Assembly: GCA_027623235.1 (NCBI GenBank) | Contig: JAQBVJ010000014.1 | Span: 17,308-81,307, forward strand | DNA from: Planctomycetota bacterium | GTDB lineage: Bacteria > Planctomycetota > Planctomycetia > Planctomycetales > Planctomycetaceae | Direction of reading: 5' to 3' | DNA: 64,000 bases | Shown: in pieces, positions 18,993 through 28,706 of the stretch | Layout: every line of letters starts with the position of its first letter | Numbering within the stretch: the first letter of the stretch is position 1 | Notes under the pieces: model-generated | Seen by the model: only the letters and a program-made list of their open reading frames with translations | Databases searched by the model: none | What the model was told of the DNA's origin: nothing | Program-made: the position numbers and the translations under genes

Positions 18993-19475
18993 ATGAAAAG
19001 CACCGTTCTGACTTTGATCACAGGCCTCACACTGACCGCCGGCAGCGTTCTCGCGCTGGAGGAAAACGCGCCGGGGACATCGGAACTTGTGATCAAGAAA
19101 CTGCTCGCGCTGACAGACTCACTGCAGGATCGTGTCACCGAGCTGGAAAACACAGTGGACGAGCAGAAAGCGGAAATTGCCCGGCTGAAGCTGCAGCAGA
19201 ATCTCTCGCCGGTCCCGACGCCAAAGCTCCTGTTTGTTCCGGAAACACCGCCGACAGGACTGAAAATCTGGCAGTATCAGATCGTACCGACCACGCCTGC
19301 GACTCAACTCAATTTGCCGCCCGGTTCTGCCGCCCGGGAAATTAACGGGATGCGATTCTACATCGTGCCGTGTACGCCGGAGACGTCTTACGCTCCAACA
19401 GCAACTCCACCGGTCACAACGCAAAGTGGAGTCACTCGCGTGCCCATTCACGTCACGGTCCCGGTTGCCAGGTGA
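18993..19475 (+). CDS. Small secreted coiled-coil protein, unknown function
   Basis: 160 residues from the ATG at 18993, preceded by 'gggagacgaacg' as a ribosome-binding site; a GTG at 18963 is possible but adds non-signal sequence. The signal peptide is 'STVLTLITGLTLTAGSVLA'. Residues about 25-65 form a heptad-like coiled coil ('LTDSLQDRVTELENTVDEQ'). The rest is Pro- and Thr-rich with two related motifs, 'YQIVPTTPATQ' and 'FYIVPCTPETSY'. No family recognised. Confidence 0.65.
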   Translation: MKSTVLTLITGLTLTAGSVLALEENAPGTSELVIKKLLALTDSLQDRVTELENTVDEQKAEIARLKLQQNLSPVPTPKLLFVPETPPTGLKIWQYQIVPTTPATQLNLPPGSAAREINGMRFYIVPCTPETSYAPTATPPVTTQSGVTRVPIHVTVPVAR

Positions 19476-19501
19476 CACGTCTTCGTCAACCTGAACACGA
19501 G

Positions 19502-20431
19502 CTACTGAACAAGGCCTTTTGTGAGCTCCATGAAGGCCGTTTCCAGGTTGACCTCTTCTTCGCGGAAGAGCTTTAACTTGAGTCCGCCGGCGATGATGTC
19601 GCTGGGCAGATCGCTGTAGTCCAGCGTGCCTGGCATGAGCGTCGTCAGGATTGTTGCCGTTGAGTCCACTTCGACGGACTCGACCAGATCGTGTTGTTCG
19701 ATCAGAGCCGCGGCTTTGTCCGTATTACCGTTGACTTGAATGTGCAGGACGATCCTCTTTCGGGCTTTGCGCATCACCTCGTCCACGTGGCCGTCGACGA
19801 TGAGATCACCTTTCTCAATCATGCCGACCCGCGTGCAGACATCCGCCAGTTCCGGCAGGATGTGGCTGGAGACGATGACTGTTTTGTTAAGTTCGCCGAG
19901 CCGTTTGAGCAGGTTGCGGATTTCGATTCGGGCTCGCGGATCCAGGCCGCTTGCCGGTTCGTCGAGGAGCAGCACCTGCGGTTCGTGAAGCAGCACCCGG
20001 GCCAGGCCAATGCGCTGTGTCTGACCTCGCGAGAGCTGGTTGACCATCGCGTCCCGTTTGAAAGCCATATCAACCAGTTCGAGCTTTTCCTCAACGACGC
20101 CGCGCCGTTTGTCGACCGGAACCCGGTACGCCGCCGCAAAAAACTCGAGGTACTCGACGACGGTCATGTCTTCGTAGACGCCGAAGAAGTCCGGCATGAA
20201 GCCGACGAGGCGGCGGATTTCCTGCGCGTGCGTGTAGATCGACTTTCCACAGACATACGCCTCGCCGTAGTCCGGCTGGAGGAGCGTGGCGATCATCCTC
20301 ATCGTCGTCGTTTTGCCCGAACCGTTCGGTCCGATGAAGCCGAAGACGTCGCCTTCCGACAACTTCAGATCGATATGGTTGACGGCGACCAGGTCACCGT
20401 AGCGTTTTGTCAGCTGGCGGATTTCAATCAC
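19502..20431 (-). CDS. ABC transporter ATP-binding protein
   Basis: 309 residues from the GTG at 20431 ('IEIRQLTKRYGDLVAV'); the frame extends 45 bases upstream but the domain begins here. Walker A is 'GPNGSGKTTT', the signature is 'LSRGQTQR' (a variant of LSGGQ), Walker B is 'VLLLDEPASGLD' and the switch His is in 'SSHILPEL'. The layout is that of the ATPases of ABC-2 / Gld-type exporters. No permease gene is adjacent in this window, which is unusual; the next gene on this strand side is glgC. Substrate is unknown. Confidence 0.9.
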   Translation of the reverse strand: MIEIRQLTKRYGDLVAVNHIDLKLSEGDVFGFIGPNGSGKTTTMRMIATLLQPDYGEAYVCGKSIYTHAQEIRRLVGFMPDFFGVYEDMTVVEYLEFFAAAYRVPVDKRRGVVEEKLELVDMAFKRDAMVNQLSRGQTQRIGLARVLLHEPQVLLLDEPASGLDPRARIEIRNLLKRLGELNKTVIVSSHILPELADVCTRVGMIEKGDLIVDGHVDEVMRKARKRIVLHIQVNGNTDKAAALIEQHDLVESVEVDSTATILTTLMPGTLDYSDLPSDIIAGGLKLKLFREEEVNLETAFMELTKGLVQ

Positions 20432-20576
20432 GAGTACGCTCTTTGAACGGATGCCAGGCTCTGGCCGGAGAATCAAATCGACGAAAAAGATGAGCCGAGA
20501 CTAACGCGGCACTCGGACGGACGAAAGCGGAAGCGTTCGTTTGTTGTTGCCGCCCTCCCGCGCTGCCAGGTTCGTG

Positions 20577-21803
20577 TCAGGTGGCAAAGGCGTCCATCGG
20601 GACGGCGACGATTCCGGATTCAGAAACCGTCAGTCCGTTCGCGCGGTCCTTGTCGTGGTCGTACCCGATTTCCATGCCCTCGGGAATTCGAACGTTCTTG
20701 TCGATGATGGCTCGTTTAATTCGAGCATGTCGGCCGACGTGGACTCCGTTGAAGAGGATGGAATCTTTGACCTCGGACCAGCTGTTGACTTTCACTTCCT
20801 GGCCGAGAATGGAATGCTCGACCCGGCCGCCGGAGATGATGGAACCGACGCAGACGATGCTGTCGACTGCCATGCCAACGCGAGGTTTCTCTGCATCGAA
20901 GTCGGCAAAGACCGTCTTCGGCGGCGGCAATGGCGGGTGATACGTGTTGGTTGGCCAGGACCTGTCGTAAAGATCGAGCTCCGGATGCACGGAGATCAGA
21001 TCCATGCTGGCTTCGTAGTAGGCGTCGAGCGTCCCGACATCCCGCCAGTAGTTGGTCTGGCCGGTGTTTCGATCCAGGAACGGGTGGGCCAGAACATGTT
21101 CCGACTGGATCAAATGAGGAATGATGTCCTTGCCGAAGTCGTGCGAGCTCGATCGATCCGTGGCATCGTTGCAGAGACAGTCCAGCAGAAAGTCGCGGTT
21201 AAACACGTAAATGCCCATCGAGGCCAGAAACCGCGACGGATCGTTCGGCACCGGCGTGGCGCGTTGCGGCTTCTCCTCAAAACCGGTGATCCGCATCTCG
21301 CCATCGACCAGCAGAGCTCCGAACTGGTCGGAAAACTCAAGGTTCACGGGCAGGCAACCAATCGTCGCGACGGCTCCGGCTTCGATGTGCCGACGGACCA
21401 TGTCGGCGTAATCCATCTTGTAAATGTGGTCGCCGGACAGGATCAGAATGTAGTCGGCCGGGTGCTGCTCGATCGTGTAAATGTTCTGGTAAACGGCATC
21501 GGCGGTTCCTTGATACCACTGCTCGTCGATGCGCTGCTGCGGTGGGAGCACCTCAATGAACTCATCGAGTTCCCTGTGAAGGAAACTCCAACCCTGGTGG
21601 ATGTGGCGAACCAGGCTCGCGGCGCGGTACTGCGTCAGAACGAGCATCCGTCTTAGATTCGAGTTCAGGCAATTCGACAGCGTGAAGTCGATGATACGGT
21701 AAGCCCCGCCGAACGGGACGGCCGGTTTCGCGCGTTCGCGAGTCAGCGGCTCAAGCCGGGTGCCCTTGCCTCCGGCGAGGATCAGTGTCAGCACGTTTTT
21801 CAC
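20577..21803 (-). CDS. glgC: Glucose-1-phosphate adenylyltransferase
   Basis: 408 residues from a GTG at 21803 (an ATG at 21830 is an alternative). It makes ADP-glucose from ATP and glucose 1-phosphate, the first committed step of bacterial glycogen synthesis. The nucleotide-binding start 'LILAGGKGTRLEPLT', 'AKPAVPFGGAYRIIDFTLSN', 'QGTADAVYQN' and 'YILILSGDHIYKMDY' are all as in GlgC. The C-terminal left-handed beta-helix is present ('SIISGGRVEHSILG', 'IKRAIIDKNVRIPEGM'). It lies 74 bases downstream of the GH77 gene on the same strand, so the two are probably cotranscribed. Confidence 0.95.
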   Translation of the reverse strand: MKNVLTLILAGGKGTRLEPLTRERAKPAVPFGGAYRIIDFTLSNCLNSNLRRMLVLTQYRAASLVRHIHQGWSFLHRELDEFIEVLPPQQRIDEQWYQGTADAVYQNIYTIEQHPADYILILSGDHIYKMDYADMVRRHIEAGAVATIGCLPVNLEFSDQFGALLVDGEMRITGFEEKPQRATPVPNDPSRFLASMGIYVFNRDFLLDCLCNDATDRSSSHDFGKDIIPHLIQSEHVLAHPFLDRNTGQTNYWRDVGTLDAYYEASMDLISVHPELDLYDRSWPTNTYHPPLPPPKTVFADFDAEKPRVGMAVDSIVCVGSIISGGRVEHSILGQEVKVNSWSEVKDSILFNGVHVGRHARIKRAIIDKNVRIPEGMEIGYDHDKDRANGLTVSESGIVAVPMDAFAT

Positions 21804-21877
21804 AGAGCACTCCGTTCCTACGCGGGTCATCCTGAAGCGGTCGAGATTGTAATGAGTCTTGAAACCAGCCCGAAGCC

Positions 21878-23566
21878 TCAAACGACTTTCTGAGATTCCG
21901 CCCGTTCCCGCGCGGCCACGGCCATTTGAAGACAGGCCGGAATGTCGAGCACCGTGCGTTCCATTCGACGGGCCTGGTAGTGCCGCGCGAAGTTGGCCGG
22001 CACTCGCAGCCGCCAGTTCGTGTCATTGACAACGCCCGGCCGATTATAGAGCCCGGTCAGACCGAGCAGATCAGAGAAGAACACCGAGACGTGGCCCGCC
22101 TGGCTGGCGAGCATCGCGGCGAAAATCGCATGAGTCAGCTCGCCAGGATTTTCGCTCGTTTGTTTGACGAAGCCCGTTCGCTCGCTGGCGGGAATCCACA
22201 GTCGATCGGCGAGGTACTCCGCCCACGCGACGCCCTGCGTGCCTCCGCACCAGCCTCGCGTCAGAAGCCAGATCGGCGGCGTATCGTGGTTGCCCAGCAT
22301 GATCCAGTCGGCCGGCTGAGCCTGCTCGATCCGGTACACATCGGACGGGTCGTCCAGCTTCGCTTTCTGCACGACTCGAAACCGACCGAGACCGTGCCGC
22401 TGCATGACTCGGGCGAGCGGGTACGGCAGAGTACTGAGCACCTCGCACGCCAGGTTCGATTCCGGATCGCCGCCCAGCTCACGAATCACCTCGACCACAA
22501 CGTCGAACAAAGCGGAATAGCGATCGACCTGGTCATCATCGAGCTCGCGTGTCCGGTCGCCGGCGTATCGTTCTTTGGATTCGTCAATCTGATCCGGTCG
22601 CGCGATAGCGAACTCAGCCAGGGCCGGGTGGTCCGCCAGGTTTGGCGATTCGTAAAGCCGTGCTCCGGATCGGACAGCCTCGCCGGGATCGGCGGTGTCC
22701 TTGCGGTAAACCCACGGGCAGATCAGACCGTGAGGATGGTCGACGCGAATCCCGTCGAGACCGTCAAGCATTCTTCGCACGCGGTTTCGCAGGGACTCCT
22801 TCGCGGCTCCGCTGCGAATCTGATCCGGATGGAAAACCGCGTAGCCCCACGGTTGCCCTTCGGGATTCGTGCGGCTTGGCGGAGCTCCCATCAGGTAGTC
22901 CGGATGAAACAGTTCTGCGGCGAGGCGCGAATCTTCGCGCGAGATTCCGATCTGCAGGTCGCCGTAAAAATTCAGATCGGGAAACTCCGCGTGCAGCTGC
23001 CGATGCTGCTGGCGGAGCACAAACTGCACAAACGAGTGTCGTGCCGGGTCGGCGTCCTTCGCTGTGAACTCAAGCCAGTCGGCGTTCTTATCGCGAAACT
23101 TCGCGAGGTCGTGGTCGAGCGGCGAGTCTTTTCCGCCGCGTGCCCGGAACGTCTGCCAGACCTCGTCGAGTGCCGCGGAAATCTCATCCCACGCGTATTG
23201 ATGATGCGTCCGCTGAGTTCCGCTCGGCCGGCCGTCAACAATGCGCCGCACGGTGTCCTCAGCAAGCAGCCCCTCCCAGTACGGGTCCTTAACGAGCGGC
23301 CGCAGCGCGATCGATAGAAAATCGTGGACGAACAGCCGACCGTCGTACGGGCACGGGTTGCCTCGATCCGTCTGCCCCTGCGGTCCCAACTGCAGCCCGT
23401 CGAAGCCCAGCTTCTGGGCGAACTGCAGAAAATCTCTCGCCCCTTGCGAGTACGGTGAGCCGCGTCCGGTATCCTCGTCGGGCCGCGACGGAAAACTCAG
23501 ATCGTGAATCTGCAGAACCAGCCGCTTGATGCCGAGCTGTTTTTTCAGATTGGCGAGAGACTCCAT
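21878..23566 (-). CDS. GH77 4-alpha-glucanotransferase (amylomaltase-like)
   Basis: 562 residues from the ATG at 23566, preceded by an AAAGGAAG ribosome-binding site. GH77 motifs are recognisable but divergent: 'GLQLGPQGQTDRGNPCPYDG' near the start, 'DGIRVDHPHGL' with the likely nucleophile Asp, 'ACEVLSTLPYPLARVM' where the general acid Glu sits, and 'MLGNHDTPPIW' for the stabilising Asp. The enzyme moves alpha-1,4-glucan segments between chains. The neighbours glgC and maltokinase support a role in glycogen or maltodextrin turnover. The active-site spellings differ from E. coli MalQ, so it belongs to a distinct branch. Confidence 0.85.
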   Translation of the reverse strand: MESLANLKKQLGIKRLVLQIHDLSFPSRPDEDTGRGSPYSQGARDFLQFAQKLGFDGLQLGPQGQTDRGNPCPYDGRLFVHDFLSIALRPLVKDPYWEGLLAEDTVRRIVDGRPSGTQRTHHQYAWDEISAALDEVWQTFRARGGKDSPLDHDLAKFRDKNADWLEFTAKDADPARHSFVQFVLRQQHRQLHAEFPDLNFYGDLQIGISREDSRLAAELFHPDYLMGAPPSRTNPEGQPWGYAVFHPDQIRSGAAKESLRNRVRRMLDGLDGIRVDHPHGLICPWVYRKDTADPGEAVRSGARLYESPNLADHPALAEFAIARPDQIDESKERYAGDRTRELDDDQVDRYSALFDVVVEVIRELGGDPESNLACEVLSTLPYPLARVMQRHGLGRFRVVQKAKLDDPSDVYRIEQAQPADWIMLGNHDTPPIWLLTRGWCGGTQGVAWAEYLADRLWIPASERTGFVKQTSENPGELTHAIFAAMLASQAGHVSVFFSDLLGLTGLYNRPGVVNDTNWRLRVPANFARHYQARRMERTVLDIPACLQMAVAARERAESQKVV

Positions 23567-23755
23567 GCCGCTTCCTTTGTCACCCGACACTCCTTGCCGG
23601 ATCGGTTTTTCGTTTGCTGGTCACGCGGCCCGTTGCGGAAACGGCCCGCTTCTTTCCGCAGCGTAAAGGCTACTGTAATCTTCGTCACCTCGGACGACCC
23701 GCATGAAAACCCATGTGGATTTCTTTGACTCTGCACCATTCTTTGACTCTGCACC

Positions 23756-25384
23756 ATGGATGAACCAGTGAGCGAACCCGCGCCCGCCCGCGTCGACTCG
23801 GCAACCGACCTGTTCCTTGCCGAGACCTCGCCGCTGTTAACGGCCCTTCCTGAATTCCTTGCGGATCAGAGATGGTTCGCCGGCAAGACGAAGTCGATTT
23901 CTCAAATCAGAATGGACGAGGCGCTGCCAATCGCGACGACGACCGCCGGGGAATTCTGGCTGGCGATGATCGAAGTCCGCTTCGACGACCAGATCGGCCA
24001 GCGATACGCCGTTCCGCTCTCGATCAAGTCGTCCGTCGAGAATGCTCCCTCCCGGATTCTGACCTTCGTTGAGGCCGACGGTTCCGATCCGCAAGCAGTT
24101 TTCGAAGCATCGTCCGATCCGGAATTCTGGGCCGAGTTCCTGCGGAGCGCGCTGAGCAACGTCGAGTCCGGTTCAGACGCAAGGCCCGCGCTGCGATTCC
24201 TGAAAACCGATTCCGACCTGAGCTGGTCGGCGACGTCGCACATCACCGTCGATTTCCCCGAAACCGAACAGAGCAACACGTCCGTCATCCTCGACGGCCG
24301 GTACTTTTTGAAAATGTTTCGGCGTCCCTCGGCGGAAACCAATCCGGACGTCGAAGTCGCCAGCTTTCTGACCGTCGATGCCGGCTTCACTCATTCGCCC
24401 TGCGTCACCGGTCATGTCAATTTTCTTCCGGCAAGCGGTCCGCCGGAATGCCTCGCTCTGATTTCTGGACTCGTCCCGGCCGAGAGCGACGCGTGGACGT
24501 TCACGCTCGAACAGAACGACGGGTTCTGGCAGCGACTGTTCCTCAGCCAGAAAATGCTGGAGGTCACACCGCCCACGGTCGACTGGTCGATCGCTTCCTG
24601 CGGATCGCCTCTGCCGGACGATGCCGAGCTGATCGGCGACTTTCTTGACGATGCAAAACTCCTCGGCCGCCGCACGGCGGAACTTCACATCGCACTCAGC
24701 TCGGATCCGGACTGCGACGCGTTTCGCCCCGAGCCGGCGACGGTCGAGTCCATTCAGTGTCTCCTCGCCACAATCCGGGTTGAAGTCGAATCCACCCGGT
24801 CGATGCTCGAATTGGCAGACCTTGCTGATCCGGTTTCGCCAGACCTGCCAGGGCGGATTCAAGCAGCGGCCCTCGCTCAACTCACCGAATTCGAAGCCGC
24901 CGCGTCCGACATCGCGTGCAGGCAGATTCGAGTTCACGGCGATTACCACCTCGGCCAGATCCTCCGCACCGAGGACGACTTCGTGATCATCGATTTCGAA
25001 GGCGAGCCAGACCGGCTGATTGTCGAGCGACGTGAAAAACGCAGCGCCTTGAAAGATGTTGCCGGGCTTGTCCGGTCGCTTCACTACGCGGCGTGTACCG
25101 GTGCCGCGAAACTCACGCCGGCTCTCGACGACCGCAGCATCCCCGACAACGTCACCGCCTGGCAGAACTTCTGGTTCGGATGCTCCGCCCGAGTATTCCT
25201 CGAAGGCTATCTCGAAACAGCAACCGGTCAGGTCTTCCTGCCCGACTCGCCAGCGCAGACTCAGCAGCTTCTCGACCTGTATCTGCTGGAAAAAGTGCTC
25301 TACGAACTTCGCTACGAACTCAACAATCGCCCCGACTGGGTGGCAATCCCACTCGCCGGCCTGAAGGCCGTGCTTAACCTGTAG
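23756..25384 (+). CDS. Maltokinase-like protein (aminoglycoside phosphotransferase fold)
   Basis: 542 residues. The N-terminal cap begins 'LPEFLADQRWFAGKTKS', typical of maltokinases and of the kinase half of TreS-Mak fusions. The kinase core shows 'IRVHGDYHLGQILRTE' (catalytic loop, His-Gly-Asp and Gln) and 'FVIIDFEGEP' (metal-binding Asp), then 'SALKDVAGLVRSLHYA'. Maltokinase phosphorylates maltose to maltose 1-phosphate, the substrate of GlgE. It is divergent from the GH77/glgC pair, and GlgE, GlgB and TreS are not in the window. The start ATG at 23756 follows a short duplicated stretch 'tctttgactctgcaccat'. Confidence 0.88.
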   Translation: MDEPVSEPAPARVDSATDLFLAETSPLLTALPEFLADQRWFAGKTKSISQIRMDEALPIATTTAGEFWLAMIEVRFDDQIGQRYAVPLSIKSSVENAPSRILTFVEADGSDPQAVFEASSDPEFWAEFLRSALSNVESGSDARPALRFLKTDSDLSWSATSHITVDFPETEQSNTSVILDGRYFLKMFRRPSAETNPDVEVASFLTVDAGFTHSPCVTGHVNFLPASGPPECLALISGLVPAESDAWTFTLEQNDGFWQRLFLSQKMLEVTPPTVDWSIASCGSPLPDDAELIGDFLDDAKLLGRRTAELHIALSSDPDCDAFRPEPATVESIQCLLATIRVEVESTRSMLELADLADPVSPDLPGRIQAAALAQLTEFEAAASDIACRQIRVHGDYHLGQILRTEDDFVIIDFEGEPDRLIVERREKRSALKDVAGLVRSLHYAACTGAAKLTPALDDRSIPDNVTAWQNFWFGCSARVFLEGYLETATGQVFLPDSPAQTQQLLDLYLLEKVLYELRYELNNRPDWVAIPLAGLKAVLNL

Positions 25385-25394
25385 GAGAATCAAA

Positions 25395-26726
25395 ATGGAC
25401 CGACGCGGATTTCTGCACAGTTCTCTGGGAGCCACTTTTGCAGGCGCTGCTGTGGCCGGAGCGGACAGCAGCCCGGCCGAGCCGACGGTCGATCCTGTCG
25501 CTGCGCTGACCGGGAATCTCAACCCGACGATTCAGGCCGCTCGCGAGGTCGGACTGCGGATCCTCAAGCCGACGGCAAAGGAACTCGAACGTGGACTCAA
25601 GCTGCACGCCGAGTCGCTCGTTTTCGACGCGTACGGATTCTCCCCGCGATCCGCGCTGAATGGAGACTCGCTCGCGGCAGCCATCGAGGAGGGAGCATCC
25701 GAAGTCGAGCTCGATGACATGCGCGAAGAGATGGGCATGATCGGCTGCGTTGGAAATCCGGAAGAGCTGCGCGAGTACCTCGATGCCTGGCGGGCGTCCG
25801 GCGTGACGTGCATTTTTCAGAACGCTGGTGAGGAAGGGCAGGACCCGATGCGGCTGATCAAGCGGCTGGCTCGGTTCACCTACGTGACGGACATGTTGCG
25901 AGACCAGGTCGCGAAGGCCGCGACACCGGACGATGTTGAGGCAGCAAAGAAAGCCGGAAAACGATGTCTTTACCTGACGGGCAACGGTGTGCCGCTGACT
26001 CAGGACTGGTTGTCCGTGCCGGACGAGCTCCGATATCTGCGCGTTTTTTACCAGCTCGGCATCCGCATGATGCACCTCACGTATCAAAGGCGAAACATGA
26101 TCGGCGACGGTTGTGCCGAGAAGGCCAACGCCGGACTCAGTGATTTCGGCCGCAGCGTGATCGCCGAAATGAACCGCGTCGGAGTCATCCCCGACTGTGC
26201 TCATTCCGGCTGGCAGACGAGCCTCGAAGCGGCACAGGTTTCGTCCCGGCCAGTCGTGGCAAGTCACACCGTTGTCGGAGAGATTTACCCGCACATCCGC
26301 AGCAAGCCGGATGAGGTCATCAAGGCGATTGCCGATTCCGGTGGCTACGTCGGCATCTGCTGCATCTCACGATTTCTGCGAGGAACCGGCGACATCAACG
26401 CCTTCCTCGATCACATCGACTATGTCGTGAAAAACTTTGGAGCCGACCACGTCGCCATCGGAACCGACGTGGCGTACTCATCCCAGAACGCCGCGGTGGA
26501 ATCGAAAAAAGTGCCGCGTCTGCGTCGAACGCGGACGGAGTTTCGCTCGCTGTGGCCGGCGGACGATTTCAAAACGACGGCCGACATGGCCAGCAGCCTG
26601 GCATGGACGAACTGGCCGTTGTTCACGGTCGGCCTGGTTCAGCGAGGCCACTCGGATGAGGTGATCCGGAAAATTCTCGGCGGTAACGTCATGAGAGTGG
26701 CTCGCGACGCGATGTCTCGAAAGTAA
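25395..26726 (+). CDS. M19 (renal dipeptidase-like) family protein with an atypical first metal motif
   Basis: 443 residues starting 10 bases after the maltokinase stop, with an AGGAG ribosome-binding site. The N-terminus 'DRRGFLHSSLGATFAGAAV' is a Tat-like export leader. M19 features: 'LTYQRRNMIGDGCAE', 'GVIPDCAHSGWQTSLEA' and 'PVVASHTVVGEIYPH' give the two conserved His ligands, and 'DHVAIGTDV' gives a conserved Asp. The usual His-x-Asp near the start is replaced by 'LVFDAYGFSPR', so only part of the first metal site is present. It may be a non-peptidase or altered-specificity branch. Closeness to maltokinase suggests cotranscription but no shared pathway is obvious. Confidence 0.82.
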   Translation: MDRRGFLHSSLGATFAGAAVAGADSSPAEPTVDPVAALTGNLNPTIQAAREVGLRILKPTAKELERGLKLHAESLVFDAYGFSPRSALNGDSLAAAIEEGASEVELDDMREEMGMIGCVGNPEELREYLDAWRASGVTCIFQNAGEEGQDPMRLIKRLARFTYVTDMLRDQVAKAATPDDVEAAKKAGKRCLYLTGNGVPLTQDWLSVPDELRYLRVFYQLGIRMMHLTYQRRNMIGDGCAEKANAGLSDFGRSVIAEMNRVGVIPDCAHSGWQTSLEAAQVSSRPVVASHTVVGEIYPHIRSKPDEVIKAIADSGGYVGICCISRFLRGTGDINAFLDHIDYVVKNFGADHVAIGTDVAYSSQNAAVESKKVPRLRRTRTEFRSLWPADDFKTTADMASSLAWTNWPLFTVGLVQRGHSDEVIRKILGGNVMRVARDAMSRK

Positions 26727-26807
26727 AACAGGGGTGAGCGGGGCCGAGCGAGCTCCGGCAGATTGCGGATTCGCATGTCTGGTGGGACTCGCTGTGCTCG
26801 GCCCACC

Positions 26808-28529
26808 CTACTTCTCAATCGACGCTCCGATCGTGGCAGTCAGCGTGTCTGCATCGCCGGAGACGCAAAACCACGTGCGGTCGATGAGGCTTAGAGCGTC
26901 TTTGAGTTCCGCGAGTCTGCGTGCCGCTTCTTCTTTGGAGATATTGTCCCGCTTCGCGCGGCGGATGAACCAGTCGGAATGAGTTTCCAGCAGCTTCCGA
27001 GCTTCCGCCGAATTCGCGACGACCAACTGGTTGTTATTCGCAAGGCTGTCTTCGCGGCTGTCCGCGCGAGGTGCCTCACCACGAGCCGCCTGTGCTTCAC
27101 TGGCCACGAAGGCTCCGCAAATCTCGGGAGTCGTCGCCAGAACCAGGTGGCGGTCCGTCACGGCGAATGCCGGTCGGAACAGCGTGACCGGTTCGGCCCA
27201 GTGAATGGTCGACTCGACGCCTGCCCGCTGTTTCAGCACAGAAATCTCACCGGACGTTTTCGCATTGTGAACCGCCGCGAGTGCGTTGAGGCCCGCCTTG
27301 AGCGCGTTCTCCAGGCCCGCCTTTGTCTGCTCCTGCTGAGTTTTCGTGCCGCCAAGCTGAATCTCGATCGCGACCAGACCGTCGAGCGGAAACGTCACCG
27401 ACTCGGCCGGTTCGCGCGGCACGGAAAAGAACAACCAGCGCGGACCAAGCATCGGCAGCAGATCGTCGAGCGGGTCGGCTCCGAGCAGCAGTCCGGCGAG
27501 CACTCGCCGGACCTGGCGGACGTCCTTCGGCATCGAGTCGTCATCGCCGGTTGCCGACTTCAACAGATCGCGAATGCTGCCTGACGCGACATGACCGCTC
27601 ATTGTCAGCAGGGCCGATGCCGGAACCTGGTGGAGCGGCAGTTTCCGCTCGGCCTGCAACCCGACCTGTTTGCTCCACCAGTCGGGAGCTGCCTGGCTGT
27701 CGTAGTCGGCGATCAGTTGAAACTGAAGTGTGTCATTCTCAAAAAGTCCCCGCAGTGTGAGCCACCGGCACCGCTTCCACGCGGACCGCGCGAACGGCGG
27801 CACATCGCCGCCCGTTTGCAGCAGACTGTCGAAAGCTCGCGGATTGACGAAGACGGAAACGACTTCGTTCTTGTCGCGACGCCAGGTGGCCGGTTCGAAA
27901 TCCGCGTTGCCGGCGAGCGACTCGCGAGAATTCTTCTCCGCAGAGAGCTCGATGATCCGCTTGATCTGAGCCTCATCGTGTGAGAAGGCGAAAGCGTCAT
28001 CCAGAATCACGTAAAACGTCTGCAGAGAATTCGGACTGCCCGCCTTCCGCGACGTGAAGTACGACTTGCCGCTGGCCTCCCGCTTTGTTCGATCCTGCTT
28101 GTCGATGCGGTCCCACCCGGCGAGCAGAGATTCGACCGTCGCACCATCCGCTTTGATAATGAGTGCTCCCGAAGGAGCCGCACCGGTGGTGAGGTTCAGC
28201 GAAACAACGAACTCTCGCCCAAACAGCGATTCAATCGTCTGGCGAACCGGACTTCCGGAAACCGACGACACCATCGCCCCCGCGCTGAGCAACTGCTGGT
28301 ACTCGGGACTGGCCAGCCATTTTTTATACACGTCCGCCGACCGCAGCCGGTCGGCGAACGCCGACCCTTCGATCTTCCTGATGTTTTCGGTGAGGCCTCG
28401 CACGTGAAGGCACGCCGCGGCATTGCCGTCGACGAGTTTCAAAAGATCGTCCGCCTGCGTCGCCTGATGCCACACGGCTGTCAGCAGAGCGACGGCCGCC
28501 AGGAAAACGTTGAGGTTGATTCGAGTCAT
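26808..28529 (-). CDS. Large secreted protein of a planctomycete-type family, function unknown
   Basis: 573 residues from the ATG at 28529, preceded by 'ggagagacaag'. The signal peptide is 'LNVFLAAVALLTAVWHQ'. The body alternates helical stretches with the pattern 'ACLHVRGLTENIRKIE', 'SPEYQQLLSAGAMV' and 'AFAFSHDEAQIKRIIEL', which resembles DUF3352-like secreted proteins. No catalytic motif is visible. It lies downstream of the ECF sigma/anti-sigma pair on the same strand with a 177-base gap. Confidence 0.7.
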   Translation of the reverse strand: MTRINLNVFLAAVALLTAVWHQATQADDLLKLVDGNAAACLHVRGLTENIRKIEGSAFADRLRSADVYKKWLASPEYQQLLSAGAMVSSVSGSPVRQTIESLFGREFVVSLNLTTGAAPSGALIIKADGATVESLLAGWDRIDKQDRTKREASGKSYFTSRKAGSPNSLQTFYVILDDAFAFSHDEAQIKRIIELSAEKNSRESLAGNADFEPATWRRDKNEVVSVFVNPRAFDSLLQTGGDVPPFARSAWKRCRWLTLRGLFENDTLQFQLIADYDSQAAPDWWSKQVGLQAERKLPLHQVPASALLTMSGHVASGSIRDLLKSATGDDDSMPKDVRQVRRVLAGLLLGADPLDDLLPMLGPRWLFFSVPREPAESVTFPLDGLVAIEIQLGGTKTQQEQTKAGLENALKAGLNALAAVHNAKTSGEISVLKQRAGVESTIHWAEPVTLFRPAFAVTDRHLVLATTPEICGAFVASEAQAARGEAPRADSREDSLANNNQLVVANSAEARKLLETHSDWFIRRAKRDNISKEEAARRLAELKDALSLIDRTWFCVSGDADTLTATIGASIEK

Positions 28530-28706
28530 CTTGTCTCTCTCCGGTTGAAACCGGTTTCGTTGAGAAAATCGTGTCCAACAGCCCGTTGAAATAGTCGCGG
28601 CACGACGCAAACCGTCAGGTCAGATCGCATTCTTCCATGCAAAACCGGGCGGCTTGCGCCGCTCCGCTAAATCAATTTGCTTCATCAAAGCGCTGCCGAT
28701 TTCTTT

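Noticed and set aside
24173..25522. 449-codon minus-strand frame across maltokinase
   Set aside because: Shadow of the maltokinase gene and the start of the M19 gene.
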